From contig CANTAL010000101.1 of NCBI GenBank assembly GCA_947650365.1, positions 682,001 to 746,000 of the forward strand: DNA of 64,000 nucleotides, given 5' to 3'. The notes below the pieces were generated by a model. That model did not search any database. It was not told the origin of the DNA and saw nothing but the letters and a program-made list of their open reading frames with translations. Shown piece after piece: positions 1 through 16,000 of this stretch. A program made the position numbers and the translations under genes. Numbering within the stretch: position 1 is the stretch's first letter; each line of letters begins with the position of its first letter. The stretch comes from Chamaelirium japonicum (lineage: Eukaryota > Streptophyta > Magnoliopsida > Liliales > Melanthiaceae).

Positions 1-758
1 ATCCATTCTAATTCATTCATACGATCTATTCTAATTCTTTCGCACGAATGTATCCTTTCTAATTCATTCGCACGAATGTATCCATTCTAATTCATTCGTA
101 CGAATAAATTAGAATGGATCGGGCGAATGAATTAGAATAGATCGTACGAATGAATTAGAATGGATCGTACGAAGGAATTAGAATGGATCGTACGAATGAA
201 TTAGAATGGATATATTCGTGCAAATGAATTAGAATGGATCGTATGAATGTATTAGAATGGATCGTATGAGTGAATTAGAATGGATCGTACGAATGAATTA
301 GAATAGATTGTATGAATGAATTAGAATGGATCGTACGAATGAATTAGAATAGATCATACGAATTAATTAGAATGGATCATACGAATGAATTAGAATGGAT
401 TGTACGAATGAATTAGAATGGATCGTACGAATGAATTAGAATGGATACATTCGTGCGATCCATTCTAATTCATTCGCCCGATCTATTTTAATTCATTCGC
501 ATGAATGTAACCATTCTAATTCATTCGTACGATCCATTCTAATTCATTCGTACGATCCATTCTAATTCTTTCACACGATCCATTCTAATTCATTCACACG
601 AATGTATCCATTCGTACGAATGTATCCATTCGTACGAATGAATTAGAATAGATTGCGAATGAATTAGAATGGATCGTACAAATGAATTAGAATGGATCGT
701 ATGAATGAATTAGAATGGATCGTACGAATGAATTAGAATGGATCGTGCGAATGAATTC

Positions 759-780
759 GAATGGATCGTACGATCCATTC
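759..780. repeat. Palindromic strand-switch point (R to F)
   Basis: A perfect 22-base palindrome centred on GATCGTACGATC joins an R-orientation unit to an F-orientation unit. With one mismatch the symmetry extends about 10 bases further each side. Similar palindromes lie near 8217, 23085, 53330 and 62715. Confidence 0.88.
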
Positions 781-2919
781 TAATTCATTCATACAATCCA
801 TTCTAATTCATTCGCACGAATGTATCCATTCTAATCCATTCGTACGATCCATTCTAATCCATTCGTACGATCCATTCTAATTCATTCGCACAAATGTATC
901 CATTCTAATTCATTCGTACGATCCATTCTAATTCATTCGTACGATCCATTCTAATTCATTCGTATGATCCATTCTAATTCATTCGTACGATCCATTCTAA
1001 TTCATTCGTAGGATCCATTCTAATTCATTCGTATGATCCATTCTAATTCATTCGTACGATCCATTCTAATTCATTCGTACGATCCATTCTAATTCATTCG
1101 TACGATCCATTCTAATTAATTCGTATGATCCATTCTAATTAATTCGTACGATCCATTCTAATTCATTCGCACAATCCATTCTATTTCATTCGTACGATCC
1201 ATTCTTACTCATTGGTACGATCCATTCTAATTCATTCGCACGAATGTATCCATTCTAATTCATTCGTACGAATCCATTCTAATTTATTTGTACAATCCAT
1301 TCTATTTCATTCGTACGATCCATTCTTACTCATTCGTATGATCCATTCTAATTCATTCGCACGAATGTATCCATTCTAAATCAATCGTACGATCCATTCT
1401 AATTCATTCGTACGATCCATTCTAAATCATTTGTACATTCCATTCTATTTCATTCGTACGATCTATTCTAATTCATTAGCACGATCCATTCTAATTCATT
1501 CGTACGATCCATTCAAATTCATTTGCACGATCCATTCTAATTCATTCGTACAATCCATTCTATTTCATTCGTACGATCCATTCTTACTCATTCGTATGAT
1601 CCCTTCTAATTCATTCGCACGAATGTATCCATTCTAATCCATTCGTACGATCCATTCTAATCCATTCGTACGATCCATTCTAATTCATTCGCATGAATGT
1701 AACCATTCTAATTCATTCATTTGATCCATTCTAATTCATTCGTATGATCCATTCTAATTCATTCGTCCGATCCATTCTAATTCATTCGCACGAATGTATC
1801 CATTCTAAACCATTCATACGATCCATTCTAATTTATTCGTACGATCCATTTTAATTCATTCGTAAGATCCATTCTAATTCATTCGTACGATCCATTCTAA
1901 TTCATTCGTACGATCCATTCTAATTTATTCGTAAGATCCATTCTAATTCATTCGTACGATCCATTCTAATTCATTCGTACGATCCATTCTAATTCATTCG
2001 CACGAATGTATCCATTCTAGTTCATTCGTACGATCCATTCTAATTCATTACTATCCATTCTAATTCATTCGCACGATCCATTCTAATTCATTCGTACGAT
2101 CCATTCTAATTCATTCATACGATCCATTCTAATTCATTCGCACAAATGTATCCATTCTAATTCATTTGTACGATCCATTCTAATTCATTCGCACGATCCA
2201 TTCTAATTTATTCATACGATCCATTCTAATTCATTCACACGAATGTATCCATTCTAATTCATTCATACGATCCATTCTAATTCATTCGTACGATCCATTC
2301 TAATTCACTCATACGATCCATTCTAATACATTCATACGATCCATTCTAATTCATTTGCACGAATATATCCATTCTAATTCATTCGTACGATCAATTCTAA
2401 TTCCTTCGTACGATCCATTCTAATTCATTCGTATGATCTATTCTATTTCATTCGTACGATCCATTCTTACTCATTCGTACGATCCATTCTAATTCATTCG
2501 TCCGATCCATTCTAATTCATTCGCACGAATGTATCCATTCTAATTCATTCGTACGATCCATTCTAATTTATTCGCACGATCCATTCTAATTCATTCGTAC
2601 GATCCATTCTAATTCTTTCACACGATCCATTCTAATTCATTCGAACGATCCATTCTAATTCATTCGCACGATCAATTCTAATTCATTCGTACGATCCATT
2701 CTAATTCATTCATACGATCCATTCTAATTCATTCGTACGATCCATTCTAATTTATTCGCACAAATGTATCCATTCTAATTCATTCGTACGATCCATTCTA
2801 ATTCATTCACACGATCCATTCTAATTCATTCGTACGATCCATTCTAATTCATTCGTACGATCCATTCTAATTCATTCGTATGATCCATTCTAATTAATTC
2901 GTATGATCCATTCTAATTC

Positions 2920-4080
2920 ATTCGTATATTCCATTCTAATTCATTAGCACGACCCATTCATTCGTACGATCCATTCTAATTCAGGATCGTACGAATGAAT
3001 TAGAATGGATACATTCGTGCGAATGAATTAGAATTGATCGTACGAAAGAATTAGAATGGATCGTGCGAATGAATTAGAATGGATTGTACGAATGAATTAG
3101 AATGGATCGTACGAATGAACTAGAATGGATACATTCGTGTGAATGAATTAGAATGGATCGTACGAATGAATTAGAATTGATCGTACGAATGAATTAGAAT
3201 GGATCTTACGAATGAATTAGAATGGATCGTACGAATGAATTAGAATGGATCGTATGAATGAATTAGAATGGATACATTCGTGCGAATGAATTAGAATGGA
3301 TCGGACGAATGAATTAGAATGAATCGTATGAATGAATTAGAATGGATCAAATGAATGAATTAGAATGGATCGTATGAATGAATTAGAATGCATCGTACGA
3401 AAGAATTAGAATGGATATATTCGTGCGAATGAATTAGACTGGATCGTACGAATGAATTAGACTGGATCGTACGAATGAATTTGAATGGATACATTTGTGC
3501 GAATGAATCTAAATGGATTGTATGAATGAATTACAATGGATCGTACGAATGAATTAGAATGGATCGTACGAATGAATTAGAATAGCTCATACGAATGAAT
3601 TAGAATGAATCGTATGAATGAATTAGAATGGTTACATTCATGCGAATGAATTAGAATAGATCGTATGAATGAATTAGAATGGATCGTACGAATAAATTAG
3701 AATGGATCGTGGGAATGAATTAGAATGGATCGTACGAATGAATTAGAATGGATCCACCGAATGAGTTAGAATGGATCATACGAATGAATTAGAATGGATT
3801 GTACGAATGAATTAGAATGGATTGTGCGAATGAATTAGAATGGATCGTATGAATGAATAAGAATGGATCGTACGAATGAATTAGAATGGATCGTGCGAAT
3901 GAATTAGCATGAATCGTATGAATGTATTAGAATGGATCGTACGAATGAATTAGAATGAATCGTACGATCCATTCTAATTCATTCGTACGATCCATTCTAA
4001 TTCATTCGCACGAATGTATCCATTCTAGTTCATTCGTACGATCCATTCTAATTCATTCGTACGATCCATTCTAATTCATT
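2920..4080. repeat. Satellite segment duplicated 58.2 kb away, copy 1
   Basis: Matches about 61140-62300 at a constant offset of 58,224 (checked at 2984, 3481 and 3961). Shared rare variants include GAATCTAAATGG, GGATCCACCG and GAATAGCTCATACG. Confidence 0.87.
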
Positions 4081-7000
4081 CGTACGATCCATTCTAATTC
4101 ATTCGTACGATCCATTCTAATTCATTCGTACGATCCATTCTAATTCATTCGTACAAATGTATCAATTCTAATTCATTTGTACGATCCATTCTAATTCATT
4201 CGTACGATCCATTCTAATTCATTCGCACGAATGTATCCATTCTAATTCATTCGTACGATCCATTCTAATTCATTCGTACGATCCATTCTAATTAATTCGT
4301 ACGATCCATTCTAATTCATTCGTATGATCCATTCTAATTCATTCGTACGATCCATTCTTACTCATTCGTACGATCCATTCTAATTCCTTCGTACGATCCA
4401 TTCTAATTCCTTCGTACGATCCATTCTAATTCATTCGCACGATCCATTCTAATTCTTTCATACAATCCATTCTTATTCTTTCGTGCGAATGAATTAGAAT
4501 GGATACCTTTGTGCATATGAATTAGAATGGATCGTACGAATGAATTAGAATGGATCATATTAATGAATTAGAATGGATCGTACGAATGAATTAGAATGGA
4601 TACATTCGCGCGAATGAATTAGAATGGATCGTGCGAATCAATTAGACTAGATCGTGCGAATGAATTAGAATGTATTGTATAAATGAATTAGAATGGATCG
4701 TACGAATGAATTAGAATAGATCATACGAATTAATTAGAATGGATCATACGAATGAATTAGAATGGATCGTACGAATGAATTAGAATGGATCGTAAGAATG
4801 AATTAGAATGGATCGTGCGAATGAATTAGAATGGATCGTACGAATGAATTAGAATGGATACATTTGTGCGAATGAATTAGAATGGATCGTACGAATGAAT
4901 TAGAATGGATCGTACGAATGAATTAGAATGGATCGTACGAATGAATTAGAATGGATCGTGCGAATGAATTAGAATGGATCGTACGAATGAATTAGAATGG
5001 ATCGTGTGAAAGAATTAGAATGGATCGTACGAATGAATTAGAATGGATCGTGCGAATGAATTAGAATGGATCGTATGAATGAATTAGAATGGATACATTT
5101 GTGCGAATGAATTAGAATGGATCGTACGAATGAATTAGAATGGATCGTATGAATGAATTAGAATGGATCGTACGAATGAATTAGAATGGATCGTGCGAAT
5201 GAATTAGAATGGATCGTACGAATGAATTAGAATGGATCGTACGAATGAACTAGAATGGATACATTCATGCGAATGAATTAGAATGGATCGTACGAATGAA
5301 TTAGAATGGATCGTACGAATGAATTAGAATGGATCTTACGAATGAATTATAATGGATCGTACGAATGAATAAGAATGGATCGTACGAATGAATTAGGATG
5401 GATACATTCGTGCGAATGAATTAGAATGGATCGGACGAATGAATTAGAATGGATCGTACGAATAAATTAGAATGGATCGTACGAATGAATTAGAATGGAT
5501 CATACGAATAAATTAGAATGGATACATTCGTCCAAATGAATTAGAATGGATCGTACGAATGAGTAAGAATGGATCGTACGAATGAAATAGAATGGATTGC
5601 ACGAATGAATTAGAATGGATCGTACGAATGAATTAGAATGGATCGTACGAATGAATTAGAATGGATCGTGCGAATGAATTAGAATGGATCATACGAATGA
5701 GTAAGAATGGATCGTACGAATGAAATAAAATAGATTGTACGAATGAATTAGAATGGATTCGAACGAATGAATTAGAATAGATACATTCGTGCGAATGAAT
5801 TAGAATGGATCGTACCAATGAGTAAGAATGGATCGTACGAATGAATTAGAATGGATCGTACGAATGAATTAGAATGGATCGTGTGAAAGAATTAGAATGG
5901 ATTGTATGAATGAATTAGAATAGATCGTAATGGATACATTCGTGCGAATGAATTAGAATGGATCGTATGTACGAATGAATTAGAATGGATACATTCGTGC
6001 GAATGAATTAGAATGGATACATTCGTGCGAATGAATTAGAATGGATCGTACGAATGAATTAGAATGGATCGTGCGAATGAATTAGAATGGATCGTACGAA
6101 TGAATTAGAATGGATCGTTCGAATGGATTAGAATATATCCTACGAATGGATTAGAATGGATACCTTTGTGCATATGAATTAGAATGGATCATACGAATGA
6201 ATTAGAATGGATCATATGAATGAATTAGAATGGATTGTGCGAATGAATTCGAATGGATCATACTAATTCATTCTAATTCATTCATACAATCCATTCTAAT
6301 TCATTAGCACGATCCTTGCTAATTCATTCGTTCGATCAATTCTAATTCATTAGCACGATCCATTCTAATTCATTCGTACGATCCATTCTAATTCATTCGC
6401 ATGATCCATTCTAATTCATTCATAGGATCCATTCTAATTCATTCATACGATCTATTCTAATTCTTTCTCACAAATGTATCCATTCTAATTCATTCGCACG
6501 AATGTATCCATTCTAATTCATTCGTACGATCCATTCTAATTCATTCGTACGATCCATTCTAATTCATTCGTACGATCCATTCTAATTCATTCATACGATC
6601 TATTCTAATTCATTCATACAATCCATTCTAATTCTTTCACACGATCCATTCTAATTCATTCGTACGATCCATTCTAATTCATTCGCACAATCCATTCTAT
6701 TTCATTCGTACGATCCATTCTTACTCATTGGTACGATCCATTCTAATTCATTCGCACAAATGTATCCATTCTAATTCATTCGTACGAATCCATTCTAATT
6801 CATTCGTACAATCTATTCTATTTCATTCGTACGATCCATTCTTACTCATTCATATGACCGATTCTAATTCATTCGGACGAATGTATCCATTCTAATTTAT
6901 TCGTACGATCCATTCTAATTCATTCGTACGATCCATTCGAATTCATTCGTACGATCCATTCTAATTCATTCGTTCGATCCATTCTAATTCATTCGCACGA

Positions 7001-10000
7001 ATGTATCCATTCTAATCCATTCGTACGGTCCATTCTAATTCATTCGCACAATCCATTCTATTTCATTCGTACGATCCATTCTTACTCATTCGTATGATCC
7101 ATTATGGATACATTCGTGCGAATGAATTAGAATGGATCATACGAATGAGTAAGAATGGATCGTACGAATGGACTAGAATGGATTGTGCGAATGAATTAGA
7201 ATGGATCGTACGAATGAATTAGAATGGATCGTGTGAAAGAATTAGAATGGATTGTATGAATGAATTAGAATGGATCGTACGAATGAATTAGAATGGATCG
7301 TAGGAATGAATTAGAATAGATCGTACGAATGAATTAGAATGGATCGTACGAAGGAATTAGAATGGATCGTACGAATGAATTAGAATGGATATATTCGTGC
7401 AAATGAATTAGAATGGATCGTATGAATGAATTAGAATGGATCGTATGAATGAATTAGAATGGATCGTATGAGTGAATTAGAACGGATAGTACGAATGAAG
7501 TAGAATGGATCGTATGAATGAATTAGAATGGATACATTCGTGCGAATGAATTAGAATGGATCGTATTAATGAATTAGAATAGATTGTGCGAATGAATTAG
7601 AATGGATCGTACGAATGAATTAGAATGGATACATTCGTGTGAATAAATTAGAATGGATTGTATGAATGAATTAGAAGGATCGTACGAATGAATTAGAATG
7701 GATCGTACGAATGAATTAGAATAGATTGCGCGAATGAATTAGAATGGATCGTACGAATGAATTAGAATGGATCGTACGAAGGAATTAGAATGGATCGTAC
7801 GAATGAATTAGAATGGATCGTAAGAATGAATTAGAATGGATCGTACGAAGGAATTAGAATGGATCGTACGAATGAATTAGAATGGATCGTACGATTGAAT
7901 TAGAATAGATCATACGAATGAGTAAGAATGGATTAGAATAGATCATGCGAATGAATTAGAATGGATCATACGAATAAATTAGAATGGATACATTCGTCCG
8001 AATGAATTAGAATGGATCATACGAATTAGTAAGAATGGATCGTACGAATGAAATAGAATAGATTGTACGAATGAATTAGAATGGATCCTACGAATGAATT
8101 AGAATGGATCCTACGAATGAATTAGAATGGATCGTGTGAAAGAATTAGAATGGATTGTATGAATGAATTAGAATGGATCGTATGAATGAATTAGAATGGA
8201 TCGTGCGAATGAATTCGAATGGATCGTACGATCCATTCTAATTCATTCATACAATCCATTCTAATTCATTCGCACGAATGTATCCATTCTAATCCATTCG
8301 TACGATCCATTCTAATCCATTCGTACGATCTATTCTAATTCATTCGCATGAATGTAACCATTCTAATTCATTCATTTGATCCATTCTAATTCATTCGTAC
8401 GATCCATTCTAATTCATTCGTCCGATCCATTCTAATTCATTCGCACGAATGTATCCATTCTAATTCATTTGTACGATCCATTCTAATTCATTCGTACGAT
8501 CCATTCTAATTCATTCGTAAGATCCTTTCTAATTCATTCCCACGATCCATTCTAATTTATTCATACGATCCATTCTAATTCATTCATACGATCTATTCTA
8601 ATTCATTCGCACGAATGTAACCATTCTAATTCATTCATACGATTCATTCTAATTCATTCGTATGAGCTATTCTAATTCATTCGTACGATCCATTCTAATT
8701 CATTCATACGATCCATTGTAATTCATTCATACAATCCATTTAGATTCATTCACACAAATGTATCCATTCAAATTCATTCGTACGATCCAGTCTAATTCAT
8801 TTGTACGATCCATTCTAATTCATTCGCACGAATATATCCATTCTAATTCTTTCGTACGATGCATTCTAATTCATTCGTACGATCCATTTTAATTCATTCT
8901 CATAAATTTATCCATTCTAATTCATTTGTACGATCCATTCTAATTCATTCCTATGATCTATTCTAATTCATTCGCTCGAATATATCTATTTTAATTCATT
9001 CGTACGATCCATTCTAATTCATTCGTACGATCTAATTCATTCGTACGATCCATTCTAATTCATTCGTACGATCGATTCTAATTCATTCGGACTATCCATT
9101 CTAATTCATTCATACGATCCATTTTAATTCATTCGGATGATCCATTCTAATTTATTTGTTCAAATATATCCATTCTAATTCATTCGTACGATCCATTCTA
9201 ATTCATTCGCACGATCCATTCTAATTCATTCGCACGAATGTATTCATTCTAATTCATTTGCACGATCCATTCTAATTCATTCCTATGATCTATTCTAATT
9301 CATTCGTACGATCCATTCTAATTCATTCGTACGATCCATTCTACGATCCATTCTAATTCATTCGTATATTCCATTCTAATTCATTAGCACGATCCATGCT
9401 AATGAATTAGAATGGATCGTACGATCCAATCTAATTCATTCATACGATCCATTCTTACTCATTCGTATGATCCATTCTAATTCAATCGTACGATCCATTC
9501 TAATTCATTCGTACGATCCATTCTAATTCCTTCGTACGATCCATTCTAATTCATTCGTACGATCCATTCTAATTCATTCGTATGATCCATTCTAATTCCA
9601 TCGTACGATCCATTCTAATTCATTCGTACGATCCATTCTAATTCATTCGCGCAATCTATTCTAATTCATTCGTACGATCCATTCTAATTCATTCGTACGA
9701 TCCATTCTAATTCATTCATACAATCCATTCTAATTTATTCGCACAAATGTATCCATTCTAATTCATTCGTACGATCCATTCTAATTCATTCGCACAATCT
9801 ATTCTAATTCATTCATACGATCCATTCTAATTCATTCGCACGAATGTATCCATTCTAATTCATTCATACGATCCATTCTACTTCATTCGTACTATCCGTT
9901 CTAATTCACTCATATGATCAATTCTAATTCATTCATACGATCCATTCTAATTCATTTGCACGAATATATCCATTCTAATTCATTCGTACGATCCATTCTA

Positions 10001-13000
10001 ATTCCTTCGTACGATCCATTCTAATTCCTTCGTACCATTCTAATTCCTTCGTACGATCCATTCTAATTCCTTCGTACGATCCATTCTATTTTATTCGTAT
10101 GATCTATTCTAATTCCTTCGTACGATCCATTCTAATTCTTTCGTATCCATTCTAATTCACTCATACGATCCATTCTAATTCATTCGTACGATCCATTCTA
10201 ATTCATTCACACAATCCATTCTAATTCATTCGCACGAATGTATCCATTCTAATTAATTCATACGATCAGTTCTAATTCATTCACAAAATCTATTCTAATT
10301 CATTCATACGATCCATTCTAATTCATTCACACGAATGTATCCATTCTAATTCATTCATACGATCCATTCTAATTTATTCGTACGATCCATTCTAATTCAC
10401 TTATACGATCCATTCTAATACATTCATACGATCCATTCTAATTCATTTGCACGAATATATCCATTCTAATTCATTCGTACGATCCATTCTAATTCCTTCG
10501 TACGATCCATTCTAATTCATTCGTACGATCTATTCTAATTCATTCGTACGATCCATTCTAATTCATTCGTACGATCCATTCTAATTCATTCGTACGATCC
10601 ATTCTAATTCATTCGTACGATCCATTCTAATTCATTCATTCAATCCATTCTAAATCTTTCACAAGATCCATTCTAATTCATTCGTACGATCCATTCTAAT
10701 TCAGTCGTGCAATCCATTCTATTTCATTCGTACGATCCATTCTTACTCATTCGTACGATCCATTCTAATTCACTCACACGAATGTATCCATTCGTACGAA
10801 TGAATTAGAATAGATTGTACGAATTAATTAGAATGGATCGTACGAATGAATTAGAATGGATCGTACGAATGAATTAGAATGGATACATTCGTGCGAATGA
10901 ATTAGAATGGATTGTGCGAATGAATTAGAATGGATCGTACGAATGAGTTCGAATGGATCGTACGAATAAATTGGAATGGATATATTCGTGCAAATGAATT
11001 AGATTGGATCGTATGAATGTATTAAAATGCATCGTATGAGTGAATTAGAATGGATCGTACGAATGAATTAGAATGGATTGTATGAATGAATTAGAATGGA
11101 TCGTACGAATGAATTAGAATGGATCATACGAATTAATTAGAATGCATCATACGAATGAATTAGAATGGATCGTACGAATGAATTAGAAGGGATCGTACGA
11201 ATGAATTAGAATGGATACAATCGTGCGATTGAATTAGAATGGATTGTGCGAATGAATAAGAACAGATCGTGCGAATGAATTAGAATGGATCGTACGAATG
11301 AATTAGAATGGATCGTGCGAATGAATTAGAATGGATTGTACGAATGAATTAGAATGGATACATTTGTGCGAATGAATTAGAATGGATCGTACGAATGAAT
11401 TAGAATGGATCGTATGAATGAATTAGAATGGATCGTACGAATGAATTAGAATGGATCGTGCGAATGAATTAGAATGGATCATATGAATGAATTAGAATGG
11501 ATCGTGTGAAAGAATTAGAATGGATCGTGCGAATGAACTAGAATGGATCGTACGAATGAATTAGAATGGATACATTTGTGTGAATGAATTAGAATGGATC
11601 GTACGAATGAATTAGAATGGATCGTATGAATGAATTAGAATAGATCGTACGAATGAATTAGAATGGATCGTGCGAATGAATTAGAATGGATCGTACGAAT
11701 GAATTAGAATGGATCGTACGAATGAACTAGAATGGATACATTCGTGCGAATGAATTAGAATGGATCGTACGAATGAATTAGAATGGATCGTACGAATGAA
11801 TTAGAATGGATCTTACGAATGAATTAGAATGGATCGTACGAATGAATTAGAATGGATCGTACGAATGAATTAGAATGGATACATTCGTGCGAATGAATTA
11901 GAATGGATCGGACGAATGAATTTGAATGGATCGTATGAATGAATTAGAATGGATCGTACGAATGAATTAGAATGGATCGTACGAATAAATTAGAATGGAT
12001 ACATTCGTCCGAATGAATTAGAATGGATCATACGAATGAGTAAGAATGGATCGTACGAATGAAAAAGAATATATTGTACGAATGAATTAGAATGGATCCT
12101 ACGAATGAATTAGAAGGGATTGTGTGAAAGAATTAGAATGGATTGTATGAATGAATTAGAATGGATCGTTTGAAAGAATTAGAATGGATCGTACGAATGA
12201 ATTAGAATGGATCGTACGAAAAAATTAGAATGGATACATTCGTCTGAATGAATTAGAATTGATCATACGAATGAGTATGAATGGATCGTACGAATGAAGT
12301 AGAATAGATTGTACGAATGAATTAGAATGGATCATACGAATGAGTAAGAATGGATCGTACGAATGAAATAGAATAGATTGTACGAATGAATTAGAATGGA
12401 TCCTACGGATGAATTAGAATAGATCGTGTGAAAGAATTAGAATGGATTGTATGAATGAATTAGAATGAATTCGTACGATCCATTCGAATTCATTCGCACG
12501 ATCCATTCTAATTCATTCATACGATCCATTCTAATTCATTCATACAATCCATTCTAATTCTTTCACACGATCCATTCTAATTCATTCGTAGGATCCATTC
12601 TAATTCATTCGTACAATCTATTCTATTTCATTCGTACGATCCATTCTTACTCATTCGTATGATCCATTCTAATTCATTCGGACGAATGTATCCATTCTAA
12701 TTTATTCGTACGATCCATTCTAATTCATTCGTACGATCCATTCTAATTCATTCGTACGATCCATTCTAATTCATTGGTCCGATCCATTCTAATTCATTCG
12801 CATGAATGTATCCATTCTAATTCATTCGTACGATCCATTCTAATTCATTTGTACGATCCATTCTAATTCATTCGTAAGATCCATTCTAAATCATTCGTAT
12901 GATCCATTCTAATTCATTCGTACGATCCATTCTAATTCATTCGTACAATCTATTCTATTTCATTCGTACGATCCATTCTTACTCATTCGTATGATCCATT

Positions 13001-16000
13001 CTAATTCATTTGGACGAATGTATCCATTCTAATTTATTCGTACGATCCATTCTAATTCATTCGTACGATCCATTCTAATTCATTCGTACGATCCATTCTA
13101 ATTCATTCGTCCGATCCTTTCTAATTCATTCGCATGAATGTATCCATTCTAATTCATTCGTACGATCCATTCTAATTCATTCGCACGAATGTATCCATTC
13201 TAGTTCATTCGTAGGATCCATTCTAATTCATTCGTACGATCCATTCTAATTCATTCGCACGATCGATTCTAATTCATTCGTATGATCCATTCAAATTCAT
13301 TCATACGATCCATTCTAATTCATTCGTACGATCCATTCTAATTCATTCACACAAATGTATCCATTCTAATTCATTCGTACGATCCATTCTAATTCATTCG
13401 CACGATCCATTCTAATTCATTCGTATGATCCATTCAAATTCATTCGCACGATCTGTTCTTATTCATTCGCACAATCCATTCTAATTCATTCGCACGAATG
13501 TATCCATTCTAATTCATTCGTACGATCCATTCTAATTCATTCGTACTATCCATTCTAATTCATTCGTATGATCTATTCTAATTAATTCGTATGATCCATT
13601 CTAATTCATTCGTACGATCCATTCTAATTCATTCATACAATCCATTCTAATTCATTCGCACGAATGTATCCATTCTAATTAATTCGTACGATCAATTCTA
13701 ATTCATTCGTATGATCTATTCTTATTCATTCGCACGATCCAGTCTAGTTGATTCGCACGATCCATTCTAATTCATTCGCACGAATATATCCATTCTAATT
13801 CATTCGTACGATCCATTTTAATTCATTAATATGATCCATTCTAATTCATTCGTACGATCCATTCTAATTCATATGCACAAAGGTATCCATTCTAATCGAT
13901 TCATAGGATCCATTGTAATCCATTCGTACGATCCATTCTAATTCATTCGTACGATCCATTCTAATTCATTTGCTCGAATGTATCCATTCTAATCCATTCG
14001 TACGATCCATTCTAATCCATTCGTACGATCCATTCTAATTCATTCGTATGAATGTAACCATTCTAATTCATTCATTTGATCCATTCTAATTCATTCGTAC
14101 GATCCATTCTAATTCATTCGTCCGATCCATTCTAATTCAATCGCATGAATGTATCCATTCTAATTCATTCGTACGATCCATTCTAATTCATTCGTACGAT
14201 CCATTCTAATTCATTCGTATGATCCATTCTAATTCATTCGTAAGATCCATTCTAATTCATTCGTACGATCCATTCTAATTCATTCGAACGATCCATTCAA
14301 ATTCATTCGCACGAATGTATCCATTCTAGTTCATTCGTACGATCCATTCTAATTCATTCGTACGATCCATTCTAATTCATTCACACGATCCATTCTAATT
14401 CATTCGTACGATCAATTCAAATTCATTCGCACGAATGTATCCATTCTAATTCATTCATACGATCCATTCTAATTCATTCGTACGATCCATTCTAATTCAT
14501 TCGTACGATCCATTCTAATTCATTCGCACGATCCATTCTAATTCATTCGTACGATCAATTCTAATTCATTCACACGAATGTATCCATTCTAATTCATTCA
14601 TACGATCCATTCTAATTCATTCGTACGATCCATTCTAATTCACTCATACGATCCATTCTAATACATTCATACGATCCATTCTAATTCATTTGCACGAATA
14701 TATCCATTCTAATTCATTCGTACGATCCAGTCTAATTCCTTCGTACGATCCATTCTAATTCATTCGTACGATCTATTCTAATTCATTCGTACGATCCATT
14801 CTAATTCATTCGTACTATCCATTCTAATTCCTTCGTACGATCCATTCTAATTCATTTGTATGATCTATTCTAATTCATTCGTACAGTCTATTCTAATTCA
14901 TTCGTACGAATGGATACATTCGTGTGAATGAATTAGAATGGATCGTACGAATGAGTAAGAATGGATCGTACGAATGAAATAGAATGGATTGCACGAATGA
15001 ATTAGAATGGATCGTACGAATGAATTAGAATGGATCGTGTGAAAGAATTAGAATGGATTGTATGAATGAATTAGAATGGATCGTACGAATGAATTAGAAT
15101 GGATCGTACGAAGGAATTAGAATGGATCGTACGAATGAATTAGAATGGATCGTACGAATGAATTATAATAGATCGTACGAATGAATTAGAATGGATCGTA
15201 CGAAGGAATTAGAATGGATCGTACGAATGAATTAGAATGGATATATTCGTGCAAATGAATTAGAATGGATCGTATGAATGTATTAGAATGGATCGTATGA
15301 GTGAATTATAATGGATCGTACGAATGAATTAGAATGGATCGTATGAACGTATTAGAATGGATCGTATGAATGAATTAGAATAGATTTTGTGAATGAATTA
15401 GAACTGATCGTACGAATGAATTAGAATGGATACATTTGTGCGAATGAATTAGAATGGATTGTATGAATAAATTAGAATGGATCGTACGAATGAATTATTA
15501 TTGATCGAACGAATGAATTAGCATGGATCGTGCTAATGAATTAGAATGGAACGTTCGAATGAATTAGAATGGATCGTGTGAAAGAATTAGAATGGATTGT
15601 TTGAATGAATTAGAAGGAATTCGTACGATCCATTCGAATTCATTCGCACGATCCATTCTAATTCATTCATACGATCCATTTTTATTCATTCATACAATTC
15701 ATTCTAATTCTTTCACACGATCCATTCTAATTCTTTCACACGATCCATTCTAATTCATTCGTACGATCCACTCTAATTCATTCGTGCAATCCATTCTATT
15801 TCATTCGTACGATCCATTCTTACTCATTCGTACGATCCATTCTAATTCATTCACACGAATGTATCCATTCGTACGAATGAATTAGAATAGATTGTACGAA
15901 TGAATTAGAATGGATCGTACAAATGAATTAGAATGGATCGTACGAAGGAATTAGAATGGATCGTTCGAATGAATTAGAATGGATCGTACGAATGAATTAG

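Noticed and set aside
1431..1637. Open frame of 68 codons within the satellite (likewise 5818-5633 on the minus strand)
   Set aside because: The peptide simply repeats with a 23-residue period because three 23-bp units make 69 bases. There is no start context or gene structure.
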